Source of the DNA: Prado023 sp963798745
GTDB taxonomy: Bacteria; Actinomycetota; Actinomycetes; S36-B12; CAIYMF01
Direction of reading: 5' to 3'
Assembly: GCA_963798745.1 (NCBI GenBank)
Contig: CAWCUF010000001.1
Coordinates: forward strand, 496,001 to 560,000
Length of the DNA: 64,000 nt
Shown one piece after another: positions 50,081 through 58,131 of the stretch. The position numbers and the translations under genes are program-made. Each line of letters starts with the position of its first letter. The first letter of the stretch is position 1. The notes under the pieces were generated by a model. That model had not been told where the DNA came from and searched no databases. It worked only from the letters and a program-made list of their open reading frames with translations.

Positions 50081-50935
50081 TCAGGCGCCCAGCTCGTGGG
50101 CCAGGTCCTCCAGCTCGGCGCCGCCGGCCATCGCCCCGACGAGCTCGTCGAGCTCGACATCCTCCTTGAGCCACCGGTTGGTCATCTTCCCGCGCTTGAG
50201 CAGCACGAACTCATCGCCGACCATGTAGGCGTGGTGCGGGTTGTGCGTGATCAGCACGACCCCGATCCCGCGGTCGCGGGCGTCGCGGACGAACTTCAGC
50301 ACCTTGCCCGACTGCTTGACGCCCAGCGCGGAGGTGGGCTCGTCGAGGATGACCACCTCGGCGCCGAAGTAGACCGCGCGAGCGATCGCCACGGCCTGGC
50401 GCTCGCCGCCGGACAGGGTGCCGATCGGCTGGTCGGGGTCGCGCAGGTCGATGCCGAACATGGTCAGTCCGGTGCGGGCGATCTCCCGGCCGGCCGCGAT
50501 GTCCAGCCGGCGCAGCGGCCCCCAGCCCTTGACCGGCTCACGGCCCAGCACGAAGTTGCGCCAGACGCTCATCAGCGGGATGGTCGCCAGGTCCTGGAAC
50601 ACCGTGGCGATCCCGGCGTCGCGCGCATCGCTGGGTGAGCCGAACTCGGTCGGCCGGCCGGCGACGTACATCGTGCCGGAGTCGTTGCGGTGCACCCCGG
50701 AAAGGATCTTGATCAGCGTGGACTTGCCGGCCCCGTTGTCGCCGAGCACGCAGGTGACCCGGCCGTGGTTGACGCCCATGGACACCCCGTCCAGGGCGAC
50801 CACGCTGCCGAACGTCTTGCCGACGTCGGCCAGGCGCAGGTACATGTCCTTGGTCGGCACCGGGGCGTCCTCGGCAGCCGCTGCGGCGCGCACCTCGGTG
50901 GCGATCTCGTCGGCCGGTGGGGTCGCCTCGCTCAT
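50081..50935 (-). CDS. Sugar ABC importer ATP-binding protein (FrcA-like)
   Basis: The 284-residue single-domain ATPase has Walker A LGDNGAGKSTLIKILSG, signature LSGGERQAVAIARAVYF, Walker B VVILDEPTSALGVKQ and the H-loop LITHNPHHAYMV. A single nucleotide-binding domain of this sequence type is FrcA-like, unlike the duplicated RbsA/XylG. It energises uptake by the permease and binding protein encoded upstream. It overlaps the permease gene by four bases. Its 34 N-terminal residues before the ATPase fold are Ala/Glu-rich. Confidence 0.9.
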   Translation of the reverse strand: MSEATPPADEIATEVRAAAAAEDAPVPTKDMYLRLADVGKTFGSVVALDGVSMGVNHGRVTCVLGDNGAGKSTLIKILSGVHRNDSGTMYVAGRPTEFGSPSDARDAGIATVFQDLATIPLMSVWRNFVLGREPVKGWGPLRRLDIAAGREIARTGLTMFGIDLRDPDQPIGTLSGGERQAVAIARAVYFGAEVVILDEPTSALGVKQSGKVLKFVRDARDRGIGVVLITHNPHHAYMVGDEFVLLKRGKMTNRWLKEDVELDELVGAMAGGAELEDLAHELGA

Positions 50936-52002
50936 CGCTTGCCTCCTCCGGCTCGATCGCGGACCCAGATGTTGAGCATCACGGCCCCGAACAGGATCAG
51001 GCCGAAGAACGTGAACCGCCAGGTCGAGTCCCATCCGGCGTACTGGATGCCCAGGGTGGTCATGCCCAGGATCAGCGCGCCCAGGCTGGCGCCGATCACT
51101 GAGCCCGCGCCGCCGGTCATCAGCGTCCCGCCGACCACCGCGGCGATGATGTAGTAGAACTCGTAGCCCGTGCCCTGGCCGGCGCTGACCGAGGTGAGCT
51201 CGACGGCGTTGATCGTGCCGACCAGCGCGGCCGCGACCGACACCACGATGAACATGCTGACCTTGGTGCGCCGGACCGGCACGCCGGTGTTCCGGGCGGC
51301 GTTCTGGTCCCCGCCCACCGCGTAGATCCAGTTGCCCTGGCGCGTGCGCTGCAGCACCCAGGTGCCCACGATGATCGCCAGCAGCCACCAGCCGACCGCC
51401 ACCGTGAACGGCCAGGCCGTGTCCAGCCGCGAGCCGAACACCCACTGCGCGAGTCCGAAGCCGTCGGCCTGGTCGATGCCGCCGACCCGGACCTGGCCGG
51501 TGATGGCCTGGGTCACCCCGGAGTTCAGGCCCATCAGGACGAACATCGTGGCCAGCGTGACGATGAAGCTCGGCAGCCGGGTCCAGGTGACCAGCATCCC
51601 GTTCATGAACCCGATCAGCGTCGCGAAGAGCACCACGCACAGCAGTGCCAGCCAGAAGTTCAGGCCCACCTCGGAGACCAGGATGCCCAGCAGAAGGCCG
51701 GTCGAGCCGGTCATCACGCCGCTGGACAGGTCGACCTCGCCGCTGATCATCAGCAGCGCCACCGCGCAGGCCATGATCCCGTAGGAGGCCGAGACCCCCA
51801 TCCAGGAGGCGACCCCGCTCGCGGAGTTGAACGTCCCCGTCGAGTCGGCCAGCGAGAAGAAGACGAAGACCATGATGGCGGCGATCGCTGCGCCGACCGA
51901 CGGGCGGATCAGCAGCGTGCGCCACAGCGGCTCGCGGCGCAGCCGCTCATCGGGGGCGGCGGGCGCCCCCGAGGACGTCGGTGCCGTGGTCGAGGCGCTC
52001 AC
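50932..52002 (-). CDS. Sugar ABC importer permease (RbsC/FrcC-like)
   Basis: The 356-residue permease has about ten helices and the BPD_transp_2 pattern: LMISGEVDLSSGVMTG, NGMLVTWTRLPSFIVTLATM and YAVGGDQNAARNTGVPV with the ATPase-contact loop. This is the CUT2 class that imports monosaccharides such as ribose, xylose or fructose. The GTG start at 52002 overlaps the binding-protein stop (GTGA). It lies between the binding protein and ATPase genes in one operon. Confidence 0.92.
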   Translation of the reverse strand: MSASTTAPTSSGAPAAPDERLRREPLWRTLLIRPSVGAAIAAIMVFVFFSLADSTGTFNSASGVASWMGVSASYGIMACAVALLMISGEVDLSSGVMTGSTGLLLGILVSEVGLNFWLALLCVVLFATLIGFMNGMLVTWTRLPSFIVTLATMFVLMGLNSGVTQAITGQVRVGGIDQADGFGLAQWVFGSRLDTAWPFTVAVGWWLLAIIVGTWVLQRTRQGNWIYAVGGDQNAARNTGVPVRRTKVSMFIVVSVAAALVGTINAVELTSVSAGQGTGYEFYYIIAAVVGGTLMTGGAGSVIGASLGALILGMTTLGIQYAGWDSTWRFTFFGLILFGAVMLNIWVRDRAGGGKR

Positions 52003-53009
52003 CGGGTGCCCTCCTGCGCCAGGGCCGCGATGGCCGCGGCGTTGTCCTTGGTCACCAGGGCCGGCCCGGTGGCCACCAGCTCCCCGGCGCCCACCTCGTT
52101 GCGGTTGCGCACAGCGAGTTCCAGGAAGGTCACCGGAAGGTAGCCCTGCAGATAGGGCTGCTGGTCGACGGCGAACAGGATCTCCCCGGCCGCGACCGCA
52201 TCGAGCACGTCGGGGGACAGGTCGAAGGTGGCCAGGATCTTCTCGCGTGAGTTGACCTCCCTGCGGGCAGCGCTGGCGATGTCCGGGTCCAGGGTGAGCA
52301 CCGCGTCCGGCGACTGGGCGTCCATGGCAGCGCCGATCTCCCGAGCGGTCGAGGCCGGGTCCGCCGCACCGCTGACCTGCACCTTCACCAGGTCCCCGCC
52401 GAGACCTTCGGCGGCCCCGGCGCAGCGTTCCTGCAAGCCGGTGTTGTTCTCCTCGTGGATGATGCACAGCACCTTCGTGGCGCCGGCATCGGCGAGCGCC
52501 TCGCCGGCCGCCACGCCTGCGCTGCTCTCGGTCTGGCCCACATGGGTGATGACACCGGCGCGCTCGTTGAGCAGGTCCGAGCCGGAGTTCAGGGTGATCA
52601 CCGGGATGCCGGAGGCCTGCGCACGGTCCAGCGCGCCACCGATCGCCCCCGGGTCGGGCGCGGAGACCGCCAATGCGTCGGCGCCTTGGTTGATCGCCGC
52701 GTTGATCATGTCCGACTGCAGCTTCAGGTCGCCCTCACTGCCCTGGTAGTCCAGGGTCACGTCGGGCAGCGTCGCAGCCGCATCCTCGGCACCGCGGCGC
52801 ACCGTGGACCAGAAGCCGCCCGCGTCCCCGTGGGTGATCACCGCGATCCGCATCGGGCCGGTGTGCGGGCCGTCGCTGGCGTTGGCCTGCGGCCGGGCGC
52901 TGGTCTGCTCGACTGTGCACGCCGAGACCAGCGGCACCAGGAGCAGCAGGGCAGCGGCCAGGGTCAAGGGGGCTCGCCGGGTCGAACGCGGCGGGCGGAG
53001 CGTGCACAT
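51999..53009 (-). CDS. Sugar-binding lipoprotein (peripla_BP_4)
   Basis: The 336-residue protein has a lipoprotein signal peptide with lipobox LVSAC (Cys about 31) and a type I periplasmic-binding fold: MRIAVITHGDAGGFWSTVRRGAEDAA, DALAVSAPDPGAI and later VDQQPYLQGYLPV, typical of RbsB/FrcB-like proteins. It captures a monosaccharide and delivers it to the CUT2 permease. It is the first gene of the operon, 117 bp after devR on the same strand. Confidence 0.92.
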   Translation of the reverse strand: MCTLRPPRSTRRAPLTLAAALLLLVPLVSACTVEQTSARPQANASDGPHTGPMRIAVITHGDAGGFWSTVRRGAEDAAATLPDVTLDYQGSEGDLKLQSDMINAAINQGADALAVSAPDPGAIGGALDRAQASGIPVITLNSGSDLLNERAGVITHVGQTESSAGVAAGEALADAGATKVLCIIHEENNTGLQERCAGAAEGLGGDLVKVQVSGAADPASTAREIGAAMDAQSPDAVLTLDPDIASAARREVNSREKILATFDLSPDVLDAVAAGEILFAVDQQPYLQGYLPVTFLELAVRNRNEVGAGELVATGPALVTKDNAAAIAALAQEGTR

Positions 53010-53083
53010 CGTGGACCTTTCCGGGTCGGGGCGATGCTCACTGTGGCAGAACGTGACGCAGGGTGCCCGCCCGGGCGCGCCGA

Positions 53084-53105
53084 GGACCCTCGACGATCAG
53101 GGTCC
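53084..53105. terminator. Stem-loop after devR
   Basis: GGACCCT (53084-53090) and AGGGTCC (53099-53105) pair perfectly around an eight-base loop, 22 bp past the devR stop and 75 bp before the binding-protein start. There is no T-run. It may reduce read-through from devR into the sugar operon. Confidence 0.45.
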
Positions 53106-53126
53106 GCACCCCGACCGGCTACCGGC

Positions 53127-53780
53127 CTACAGGTGGCCGTGCTCCCGCTCGACCTCCAGCCGCGCCGCGTAGGCCGCGACCTGCGTGCGGCGCTCCATGC
53201 CGAGCTTGGCCAGCAGGGAGGACACGTAGTTCTTCACGGTCTTCTCGGCCAGGTGCATCGTCTCGCCGATCTGGCGGTTGGTCATGCCCTCCCCGATGAG
53301 GTTCAGGATCCGGCGCTCCTGCTCGTTGAGCGCATCCACCTTGGAGTCGGACTTGGCGCCCGAGCGCAGCCGGTCGAGCACCCGCTGGGTGGCCCGCGGG
53401 TCCAGCAGGCTGCGACCGGCAGCCACCGAGCGGACCGCCTCGACCAGGTCGTTGCCCTTGATGTCCTTGAGCACATAGCCCGACGCACCGGCCATGATCG
53501 CGTCGAACAGCGCCTCGTCGTCGGCGTAGGAGGTCAGCATCAGGCACTTGAGCTCGGGCAGCATCGATCGGGCGTCGCGGCAGACCTCGATCCCGGTGCC
53601 GTCGGGAAGCCGCACGTCGAGCACGGCCACATCCGGGCGCGCCGCGGGGATGCGGTGCAGCGCATCGGTGGCCGAGCCGGCCTCACCCACGACCTCGAGG
53701 TCGTCCTCGAGGGCGAGCAGGTCGGCAATGCCTCGGCGCACCACCTCATGGTCGTCGAGAAGGAACACCCGGATCGTCAT
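53127..53780 (-). CDS. devR: DevR/DosR-like response regulator
   Basis: The 217-residue regulator closely follows mycobacterial DevR: MTIRVFLLDDHEVVRRG at the start, VAVLDVRLPDGTGIE around phosphoacceptor Asp 55, GASGYVLKDIKGNDLVEAV, and a LuxR-type DNA-binding domain ending AEKTVKNYVSSLLAKLGMERRTQ. In mycobacteria this protein, phosphorylated by DevS/DosT, switches on the dormancy regulon. The likely kinase here is at 31624-33336. The ATG at 53780 is preferred over an upstream in-frame start because homology starts there. It is divergent from hemA across 394 bp. Confidence 0.92.
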   Translation of the reverse strand: MTIRVFLLDDHEVVRRGIADLLALEDDLEVVGEAGSATDALHRIPAARPDVAVLDVRLPDGTGIEVCRDARSMLPELKCLMLTSYADDEALFDAIMAGASGYVLKDIKGNDLVEAVRSVAAGRSLLDPRATQRVLDRLRSGAKSDSKVDALNEQERRILNLIGEGMTNRQIGETMHLAEKTVKNYVSSLLAKLGMERRTQVAAYAARLEVEREHGHL

Positions 53781-54174
53781 GACGCAAGTGTGCCCCATGG
53801 TGAGGGCCACCGGCGTTGATCGGCAGGTCGGATCGGTCTGCGACCACGCCGGGCCGGGCCAGGAGCCCCCGGTCGGATCAGTGCGCGGAACCGCCGGTGT
53901 CCACTATGTGGACGGTTGGGCATTCGCTTTTTGTTTCGGATGTGCGCCCGACTTAGCCTGACGACACCTGCCAGATGGCCTATACCACAGGCCCTTCCCC
54001 CGGGAGCAGCGTGTCCGCACATGGCCCGACCCAACCCCATCCGGGCGAGGTCGCGGCCATGGGATGGACGGCTCCGTCACGCCCGGGCGACCTCGAGAGT
54101 AGGGCAGCGCGCGCACCCCGTCTCGAGGGCAGGACAGCTCTCGCACGTCGTCGCCTGCGCAGGGGGCTGGCGGC
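53781..54174. other. Divergent intergenic region between devR and hemA
   Basis: These 394 bp hold no convincing gene. The part near 53920-53940 is unusually AT-rich for this window (GCTTTTTGTTTC). It carries a candidate hemA promoter (53931-53959) and the dyad GTCCAC-TAT-GTGGAC (53899-53913). The 200 bp nearest hemA would be a long untranslated leader. No Rex-type TTGTGA...TCACAA site and no clear DosR box were found. Confidence 0.6.
53931..53959 (+). promoter_or_regulatory. Candidate hemA operon promoter
   Basis: TTGTTT (53931-53936) and TAGCCT (53954-53959) are spaced by 17 bases, in the AT-rich dip of the region. The dyad GTCCAC-TAT-GTGGAC sits about 18 bp upstream of the -35 and could bind an activator. 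The predicted start leaves about 209 bases of leader before the GTG of hemA. Confidence 0.4.
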
Positions 54175-55551
54175 GTGACCCTCCTCGTCCTGGGCATCAG
54201 CCATCGCAGCGCCCCTGTGGCCGTCCTCGACGCGCTGGCGCTGACCCCGGACGACGCGGATCGACTGGCCGCCGACCTGTGCGCCACCGACTCGGTCTCC
54301 GAGGCGATCGTGCTGGCCACCTGCAACCGCGTCGAGGTCTACGCCGACGTGGCGCGCTTCCACCCCGCGGTGGCCAGCGTGGTCGATGTGCTGGCCAAGG
54401 CCACCGGTGCCGACCGGGCGATCCTGCTCGAGCACAGCTACCTGCACTTCGACTCCGCGGCGGTCGCCCACCTGTTCGCGGTGGCCTGCGGACTGGACTC
54501 GATGGTCGTGGGGGAGCCGCAGATCCTGGGGCAGGTGCGCACCGCACTGGCTCGCGGCCAGGAGACCGGCACCGCTGGGCGTGAGCTCAACGGCACGGTC
54601 CAGGCCGCCCTGCGCGTGGGCAAGCGGGTGCACAGCGACACGGGGATCGACCGGTGCGGGGTGTCGCTGGTGTCGGTGGCTCTGGATGCCGCCGCCGAGG
54701 TGGTGGGCGACCTGTCCTCCCGACGGGTCCTGATCGTGGGCGCCGGCTCGATGGGTGCACTGGCCGGGGCCACCCTCTCGGGCCGTGGTGCCGGCGAGGT
54801 GGTCGTGGCCAATCGAACCCGGCAGACCGCCCAGCACCTGGCCGACTCGGTACCCGGCGCCCGCGCGGTCGACCTGAGGGCCGTGGCAGCCGAGCTCGCC
54901 GGCGCCGACGTGGCCGTCTTCGCGACCGGGGCCCAGGACACGCTGATCGACTCGGAGTTGGTGGCCCAGGCGCTGCGGGGCGCCGCCCGGCACGCCCCCG
55001 ACCGTCCGCTGGTGATCCTGGACCTGGCGCTTCCGCACGACACCGACCCCGCCGTGGGGGACCTGCCCGGGGTGACCCGGATCGACCTGGCCGGGCTTGC
55101 TGGCCTTCCGGCCACGGAGGCCTCGGAGGCCGACGTGGCGGCCGCGCGCGCAATCGTGACCGAGGCGCTGGCCGCACACCTGGCGACGGTGGCTGCCCAT
55201 CAGGTGGAGCCCACGCTGGTGTCGCTGCGGGCGCACGCCGGCAGCGTGCTGGACGCTGAGCTGGCGCGGCTGCGACTGCGGCTGGTCGCCGTGGACGGGG
55301 TCACGATGGCCGAGGTGGAGCGCTCCATGCGCCGTGCCATCAACACGCTCCTGCACAACCCGACCGTTCGGATGAAGCAACTGGCTGCCGAGCCCGGCGG
55401 TGACCGGTACGCTGCGGCGCTGTCCGCGCTGTTCGACCTCGATCCGCGCCTGCCGGCCTCGATGCTCGACCCCGCCGTCGACCTCGAGCCCGTGGAGTTC
55501 GGCCCGGTCGACTCAAGTGCGGCGCAGGAGCAGTGGGGCGCAGCCCCATGA
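54175..55551 (+). CDS. hemA: Glutamyl-tRNA reductase
   Basis: The 458-residue enzyme makes glutamate-1-semialdehyde from glutamyl-tRNA, the first committed step of C5-pathway haem synthesis. It begins VTLLVLGISHRSAPV, and its catalytic Cys lies in VLATCNRVEVYADV (about residue 48). EPQILGQVRTAL and the NADPH-binding VLIVGAGSMGALAG are also present, followed by the C-terminal dimerisation helix. GTG 54175 fits the family start. It heads a run of overlapping genes (hemA-hemC-cobA/hemD-hemB-hemL), so one promoter likely serves all. Confidence 0.95.
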   Translation: MTLLVLGISHRSAPVAVLDALALTPDDADRLAADLCATDSVSEAIVLATCNRVEVYADVARFHPAVASVVDVLAKATGADRAILLEHSYLHFDSAAVAHLFAVACGLDSMVVGEPQILGQVRTALARGQETGTAGRELNGTVQAALRVGKRVHSDTGIDRCGVSLVSVALDAAAEVVGDLSSRRVLIVGAGSMGALAGATLSGRGAGEVVVANRTRQTAQHLADSVPGARAVDLRAVAAELAGADVAVFATGAQDTLIDSELVAQALRGAARHAPDRPLVILDLALPHDTDPAVGDLPGVTRIDLAGLAGLPATEASEADVAAARAIVTEALAAHLATVAAHQVEPTLVSLRAHAGSVLDAELARLRLRLVAVDGVTMAEVERSMRRAINTLLHNPTVRMKQLAAEPGGDRYAAALSALFDLDPRLPASMLDPAVDLEPVEFGPVDSSAAQEQWGAAP

Positions 55552-56540
55552 GTACCCCACGCCCCCCGCGCACCCTGCGCGTGGCCACTCGGCGCTCCGC
55601 GTTGGCCATGGCCCAGTCGCGGATGATCGGCGAGTGGCTCTCGGTGCTCACCGGGCGCCCGCTGGAACTTGTCGAGATCACCACCCAGGGCGATCTGGAC
55701 CTCGCACCGCTGGCCCAGATCGGTGGCACCGGGGTGTTCGTAGCCGCGGTGCGCCAGGCCCTGCTCGAGCGACGTGCCGACGTGGCCGTGCACTCCCTGA
55801 AGGACCTGCCCACCGCGCCCGACGAGCGGCTGCACCTCGCGGCGGTACCCCGGCGCGTGGACCCGCGAGATGCGCTGGTCTCCCGTGACGGCGTCACGCT
55901 GGCCGAGCTTCCGCCCGGGGCGCGGGTGGGCACCGGCTCGCCGCGGCGCCGCGCCCTGCTGGCCGCCGCGCGCCCGGACCTCGACGTGGTCGACATCCGC
56001 GGCAACGTCGACACCCGGCTGGCCCGGGTGACCCAGGACCTCGACGCGGTCGTGCTGGCCGTGGCCGGCCTGACCCGGCTCGGTCGCGGCGACCGGATCA
56101 GCGAGCACCTCGATGCCCACCAGATGCTGCCCGCCCCCGGCCAGGGCGCGCTGGCCGTCGAGGTGCACGCCGACCTCGCGCCGAACTCGGGCGCGGTGGC
56201 GGGCATCGACCCGCCGCTGAGCCTGGCCCTGGCCAGCCTCGACCATGCCGACACCCGCGTCGCGGTGGCTGCCGAGCGGGCCCTGCTGGCCGCACTCGGG
56301 GTCGGCTGCTCGGCCCCGGTCGGGGCGCTTGCCGAGGTCCACCACGGGGAGCGACCCACACTGCACCTGAGCGCCGTGCTCGCCCAGGCCGACGGGTGCC
56401 TGCTGCGTCGCTCGGGCGACGCCCCGCTGCCCGAGGCCGAGCCGCTCGGCAATCGGCTGGCCCAGGAACTGCTGGCCGGCACCCCAGATCCGATGCACAG
56501 CACCACCCCGAGGTCCATCCACAGAGGGAGCAGCCCATGA
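55548..56540 (+). CDS. hemC: Hydroxymethylbilane synthase (porphobilinogen deaminase)
   Basis: The 330-residue enzyme joins four porphobilinogen units into hydroxymethylbilane. Motifs present: RVATRRSALAMAQS, DVAVHSLKDLPT, GTGSPRRRALL, DIRGNVDTRL and the dipyrromethane cofactor Cys in ALGVGCSAPVGA. The ATG at 55548 overlaps the hemA stop (ATGA). The final 20 residues form a short Pro/Ser tail. Confidence 0.95.
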   Translation: MSTPRPPRTLRVATRRSALAMAQSRMIGEWLSVLTGRPLELVEITTQGDLDLAPLAQIGGTGVFVAAVRQALLERRADVAVHSLKDLPTAPDERLHLAAVPRRVDPRDALVSRDGVTLAELPPGARVGTGSPRRRALLAAARPDLDVVDIRGNVDTRLARVTQDLDAVVLAVAGLTRLGRGDRISEHLDAHQMLPAPGQGALAVEVHADLAPNSGAVAGIDPPLSLALASLDHADTRVAVAAERALLAALGVGCSAPVGALAEVHHGERPTLHLSAVLAQADGCLLRRSGDAPLPEAEPLGNRLAQELLAGTPDPMHSTTPRSIHRGSSP

Positions 56541-58129
56541 ACGCGTCGCACAACACCCAGGTCGCACTGGTCGCTGCCGGGCCCGGCGATCCGGGGCTGC
56601 TCACCGTCTGCGCGGTCGGCCTGCTGCACGATGCCGACGTCGTGGTGACCGACCCGGGCTGCGAGCCGATCGCCCGCGCTCACGCCCGGCCCGGCACCCA
56701 GATCGTGGTGGCCGTGGACGACGACGGCCAGGTCGCCGACCACGCCGATCGGGTCCAGCTCGTCGTCGAGCCGGCGCTGGCCGGGCGCAACGTGGTGCGA
56801 CTGATGGCCGGCGACCCGGTGCTGGACGGGTCCCTGGCCCTGGAGGCCGCAGCGCTGACCCGGGAGGGCATCGGGTTCGAGATCGCCCCCGGGGTGTCCA
56901 CGGTCACCGGCTCGGCGGCCTACGCCGGGTTCGCGCTGACCGGTGGGCGGGCCCGCGAGGTTCGGGTGGTCGACGCCCACGATCCGGACGTGGACTGGCC
57001 CAGCCTGGCCGACCCGCACGCGACCGTCGTGGTGCTCGACGGCGCCGAGCAGGCGGCCGACATCTGCCGGGTGCTCACGATCGCGGGGCGCGACCCGCGC
57101 ACCCCGGTGGCGATCACCCGCAACTGCACCACGGTCGACCAGCGCTCCATCCTCACCACGCTCGGCGAGGTCTCCGGGGCGCTCAAGGCGAACAAGGCCC
57201 AGATGGGCCCGGGCGTGCTGGTCATCGGCGAGGTGGTGGGCCAGTGCGCCCAACTCGCCTGGTTCGAGAACAAGCCGCTGTTCGGTTGGCGCGTGCTGGT
57301 GCCGCGGACCAAGGAGCAGGCCGGCGCGCTGTCCGACCAGTTGCGCCGCTTCGGCGCCGTGCCCGTCGAGGTCCCGACGATCTCCGTGGAGCCGCCGCGC
57401 ACCCCGCAGCAGATGGAGCGGGCGGTGCACGGGTTGGTGTCCGGGCGCTACCAGTGGGTGGCGTTCACCTCGGCCAACGCGGTGCGCGCGGTCAAGGAGC
57501 GCTTCGACCAGTACGGCCTGGACTCGCGCAGCTTCGCCGGGCTCAAGGTGGCCGCCGTCGGCGAGCAGACCGCCGCACTGCTGCGCTCGTTCGGGATCGT
57601 GCCGGACCTGGTCCCGCTCGGCGAGCAGTCGACCGCGGGACTGCTGGAGGAGTGGCCGGAGTTCGACGCCGTCCTGGACCCGATCGACCGGGTCTTCCTG
57701 CCGCGCGCGGACATCGCCACCGAGACGCTGGCCGCGGGCCTGGCCGAACTGGGCTGGGAGGTCGACGACGTGACCGCCTACCGCACGGTGCGTGCCGCTC
57801 CGCCGGCCGCCGAGATCCGGGAGGCCATCAAGGGCGGTGGTTTCGACGCGGTCCTGTTCACCTCCTCGTCGACGGTGCGCAACCTGGTCGGCATCGCGGG
57901 CAAGCCGCACACCTCGACCGTGGTGGCCTGCATCGGGCCGCAGACGGCCAAGACCGCCGAGGAGAACGGCCTGCGCGTGGACGTGCTGCCCGAGACCGCC
58001 AGCGTGGCTGCGCTCGCCGAGGCGCTGGCCGAGCACGGTGAGGCGTTGCGCCGCAATGCCGCCGAGCACGGTGAGGCCGGCTGGCGGCCCGGTCGTCGGC
58101 GTGGGGGCTCGCGGCGCCGGGCCACCTGA
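56537..58129 (+). CDS. hemD: Fusion of SUMT-like domain and uroporphyrinogen-III synthase
   Basis: The 530-residue protein joins a tetrapyrrole-methylase domain (residues 1-245; ALVAAGPGDPGLLTV, and ITRNCTTVDQRSILTTLGEV) to a HemD domain (about 250-505; RVLVPRTKEQAGALSDQL, AFTSANAVRAV, TAYRTVRA, FTSSSTVRNL). HemD closes hydroxymethylbilane to uroporphyrinogen III. The methylase half has drifted: the usual RLKGGDPFVFGRG segment reads RLMAGDPVLDGSL, so methyltransferase activity for sirohaem or B12 is doubtful. Such fusions are common in actinobacteria. The ATG overlaps the hemC stop. The C-terminal 25 residues are a basic tail. Confidence 0.9.
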   Translation: MNASHNTQVALVAAGPGDPGLLTVCAVGLLHDADVVVTDPGCEPIARAHARPGTQIVVAVDDDGQVADHADRVQLVVEPALAGRNVVRLMAGDPVLDGSLALEAAALTREGIGFEIAPGVSTVTGSAAYAGFALTGGRAREVRVVDAHDPDVDWPSLADPHATVVVLDGAEQAADICRVLTIAGRDPRTPVAITRNCTTVDQRSILTTLGEVSGALKANKAQMGPGVLVIGEVVGQCAQLAWFENKPLFGWRVLVPRTKEQAGALSDQLRRFGAVPVEVPTISVEPPRTPQQMERAVHGLVSGRYQWVAFTSANAVRAVKERFDQYGLDSRSFAGLKVAAVGEQTAALLRSFGIVPDLVPLGEQSTAGLLEEWPEFDAVLDPIDRVFLPRADIATETLAAGLAELGWEVDDVTAYRTVRAAPPAAEIREAIKGGGFDAVLFTSSSTVRNLVGIAGKPHTSTVVACIGPQTAKTAEENGLRVDVLPETASVAALAEALAEHGEALRRNAAEHGEAGWRPGRRRGGSRRRAT

Positions 58130-58131
58130 TC

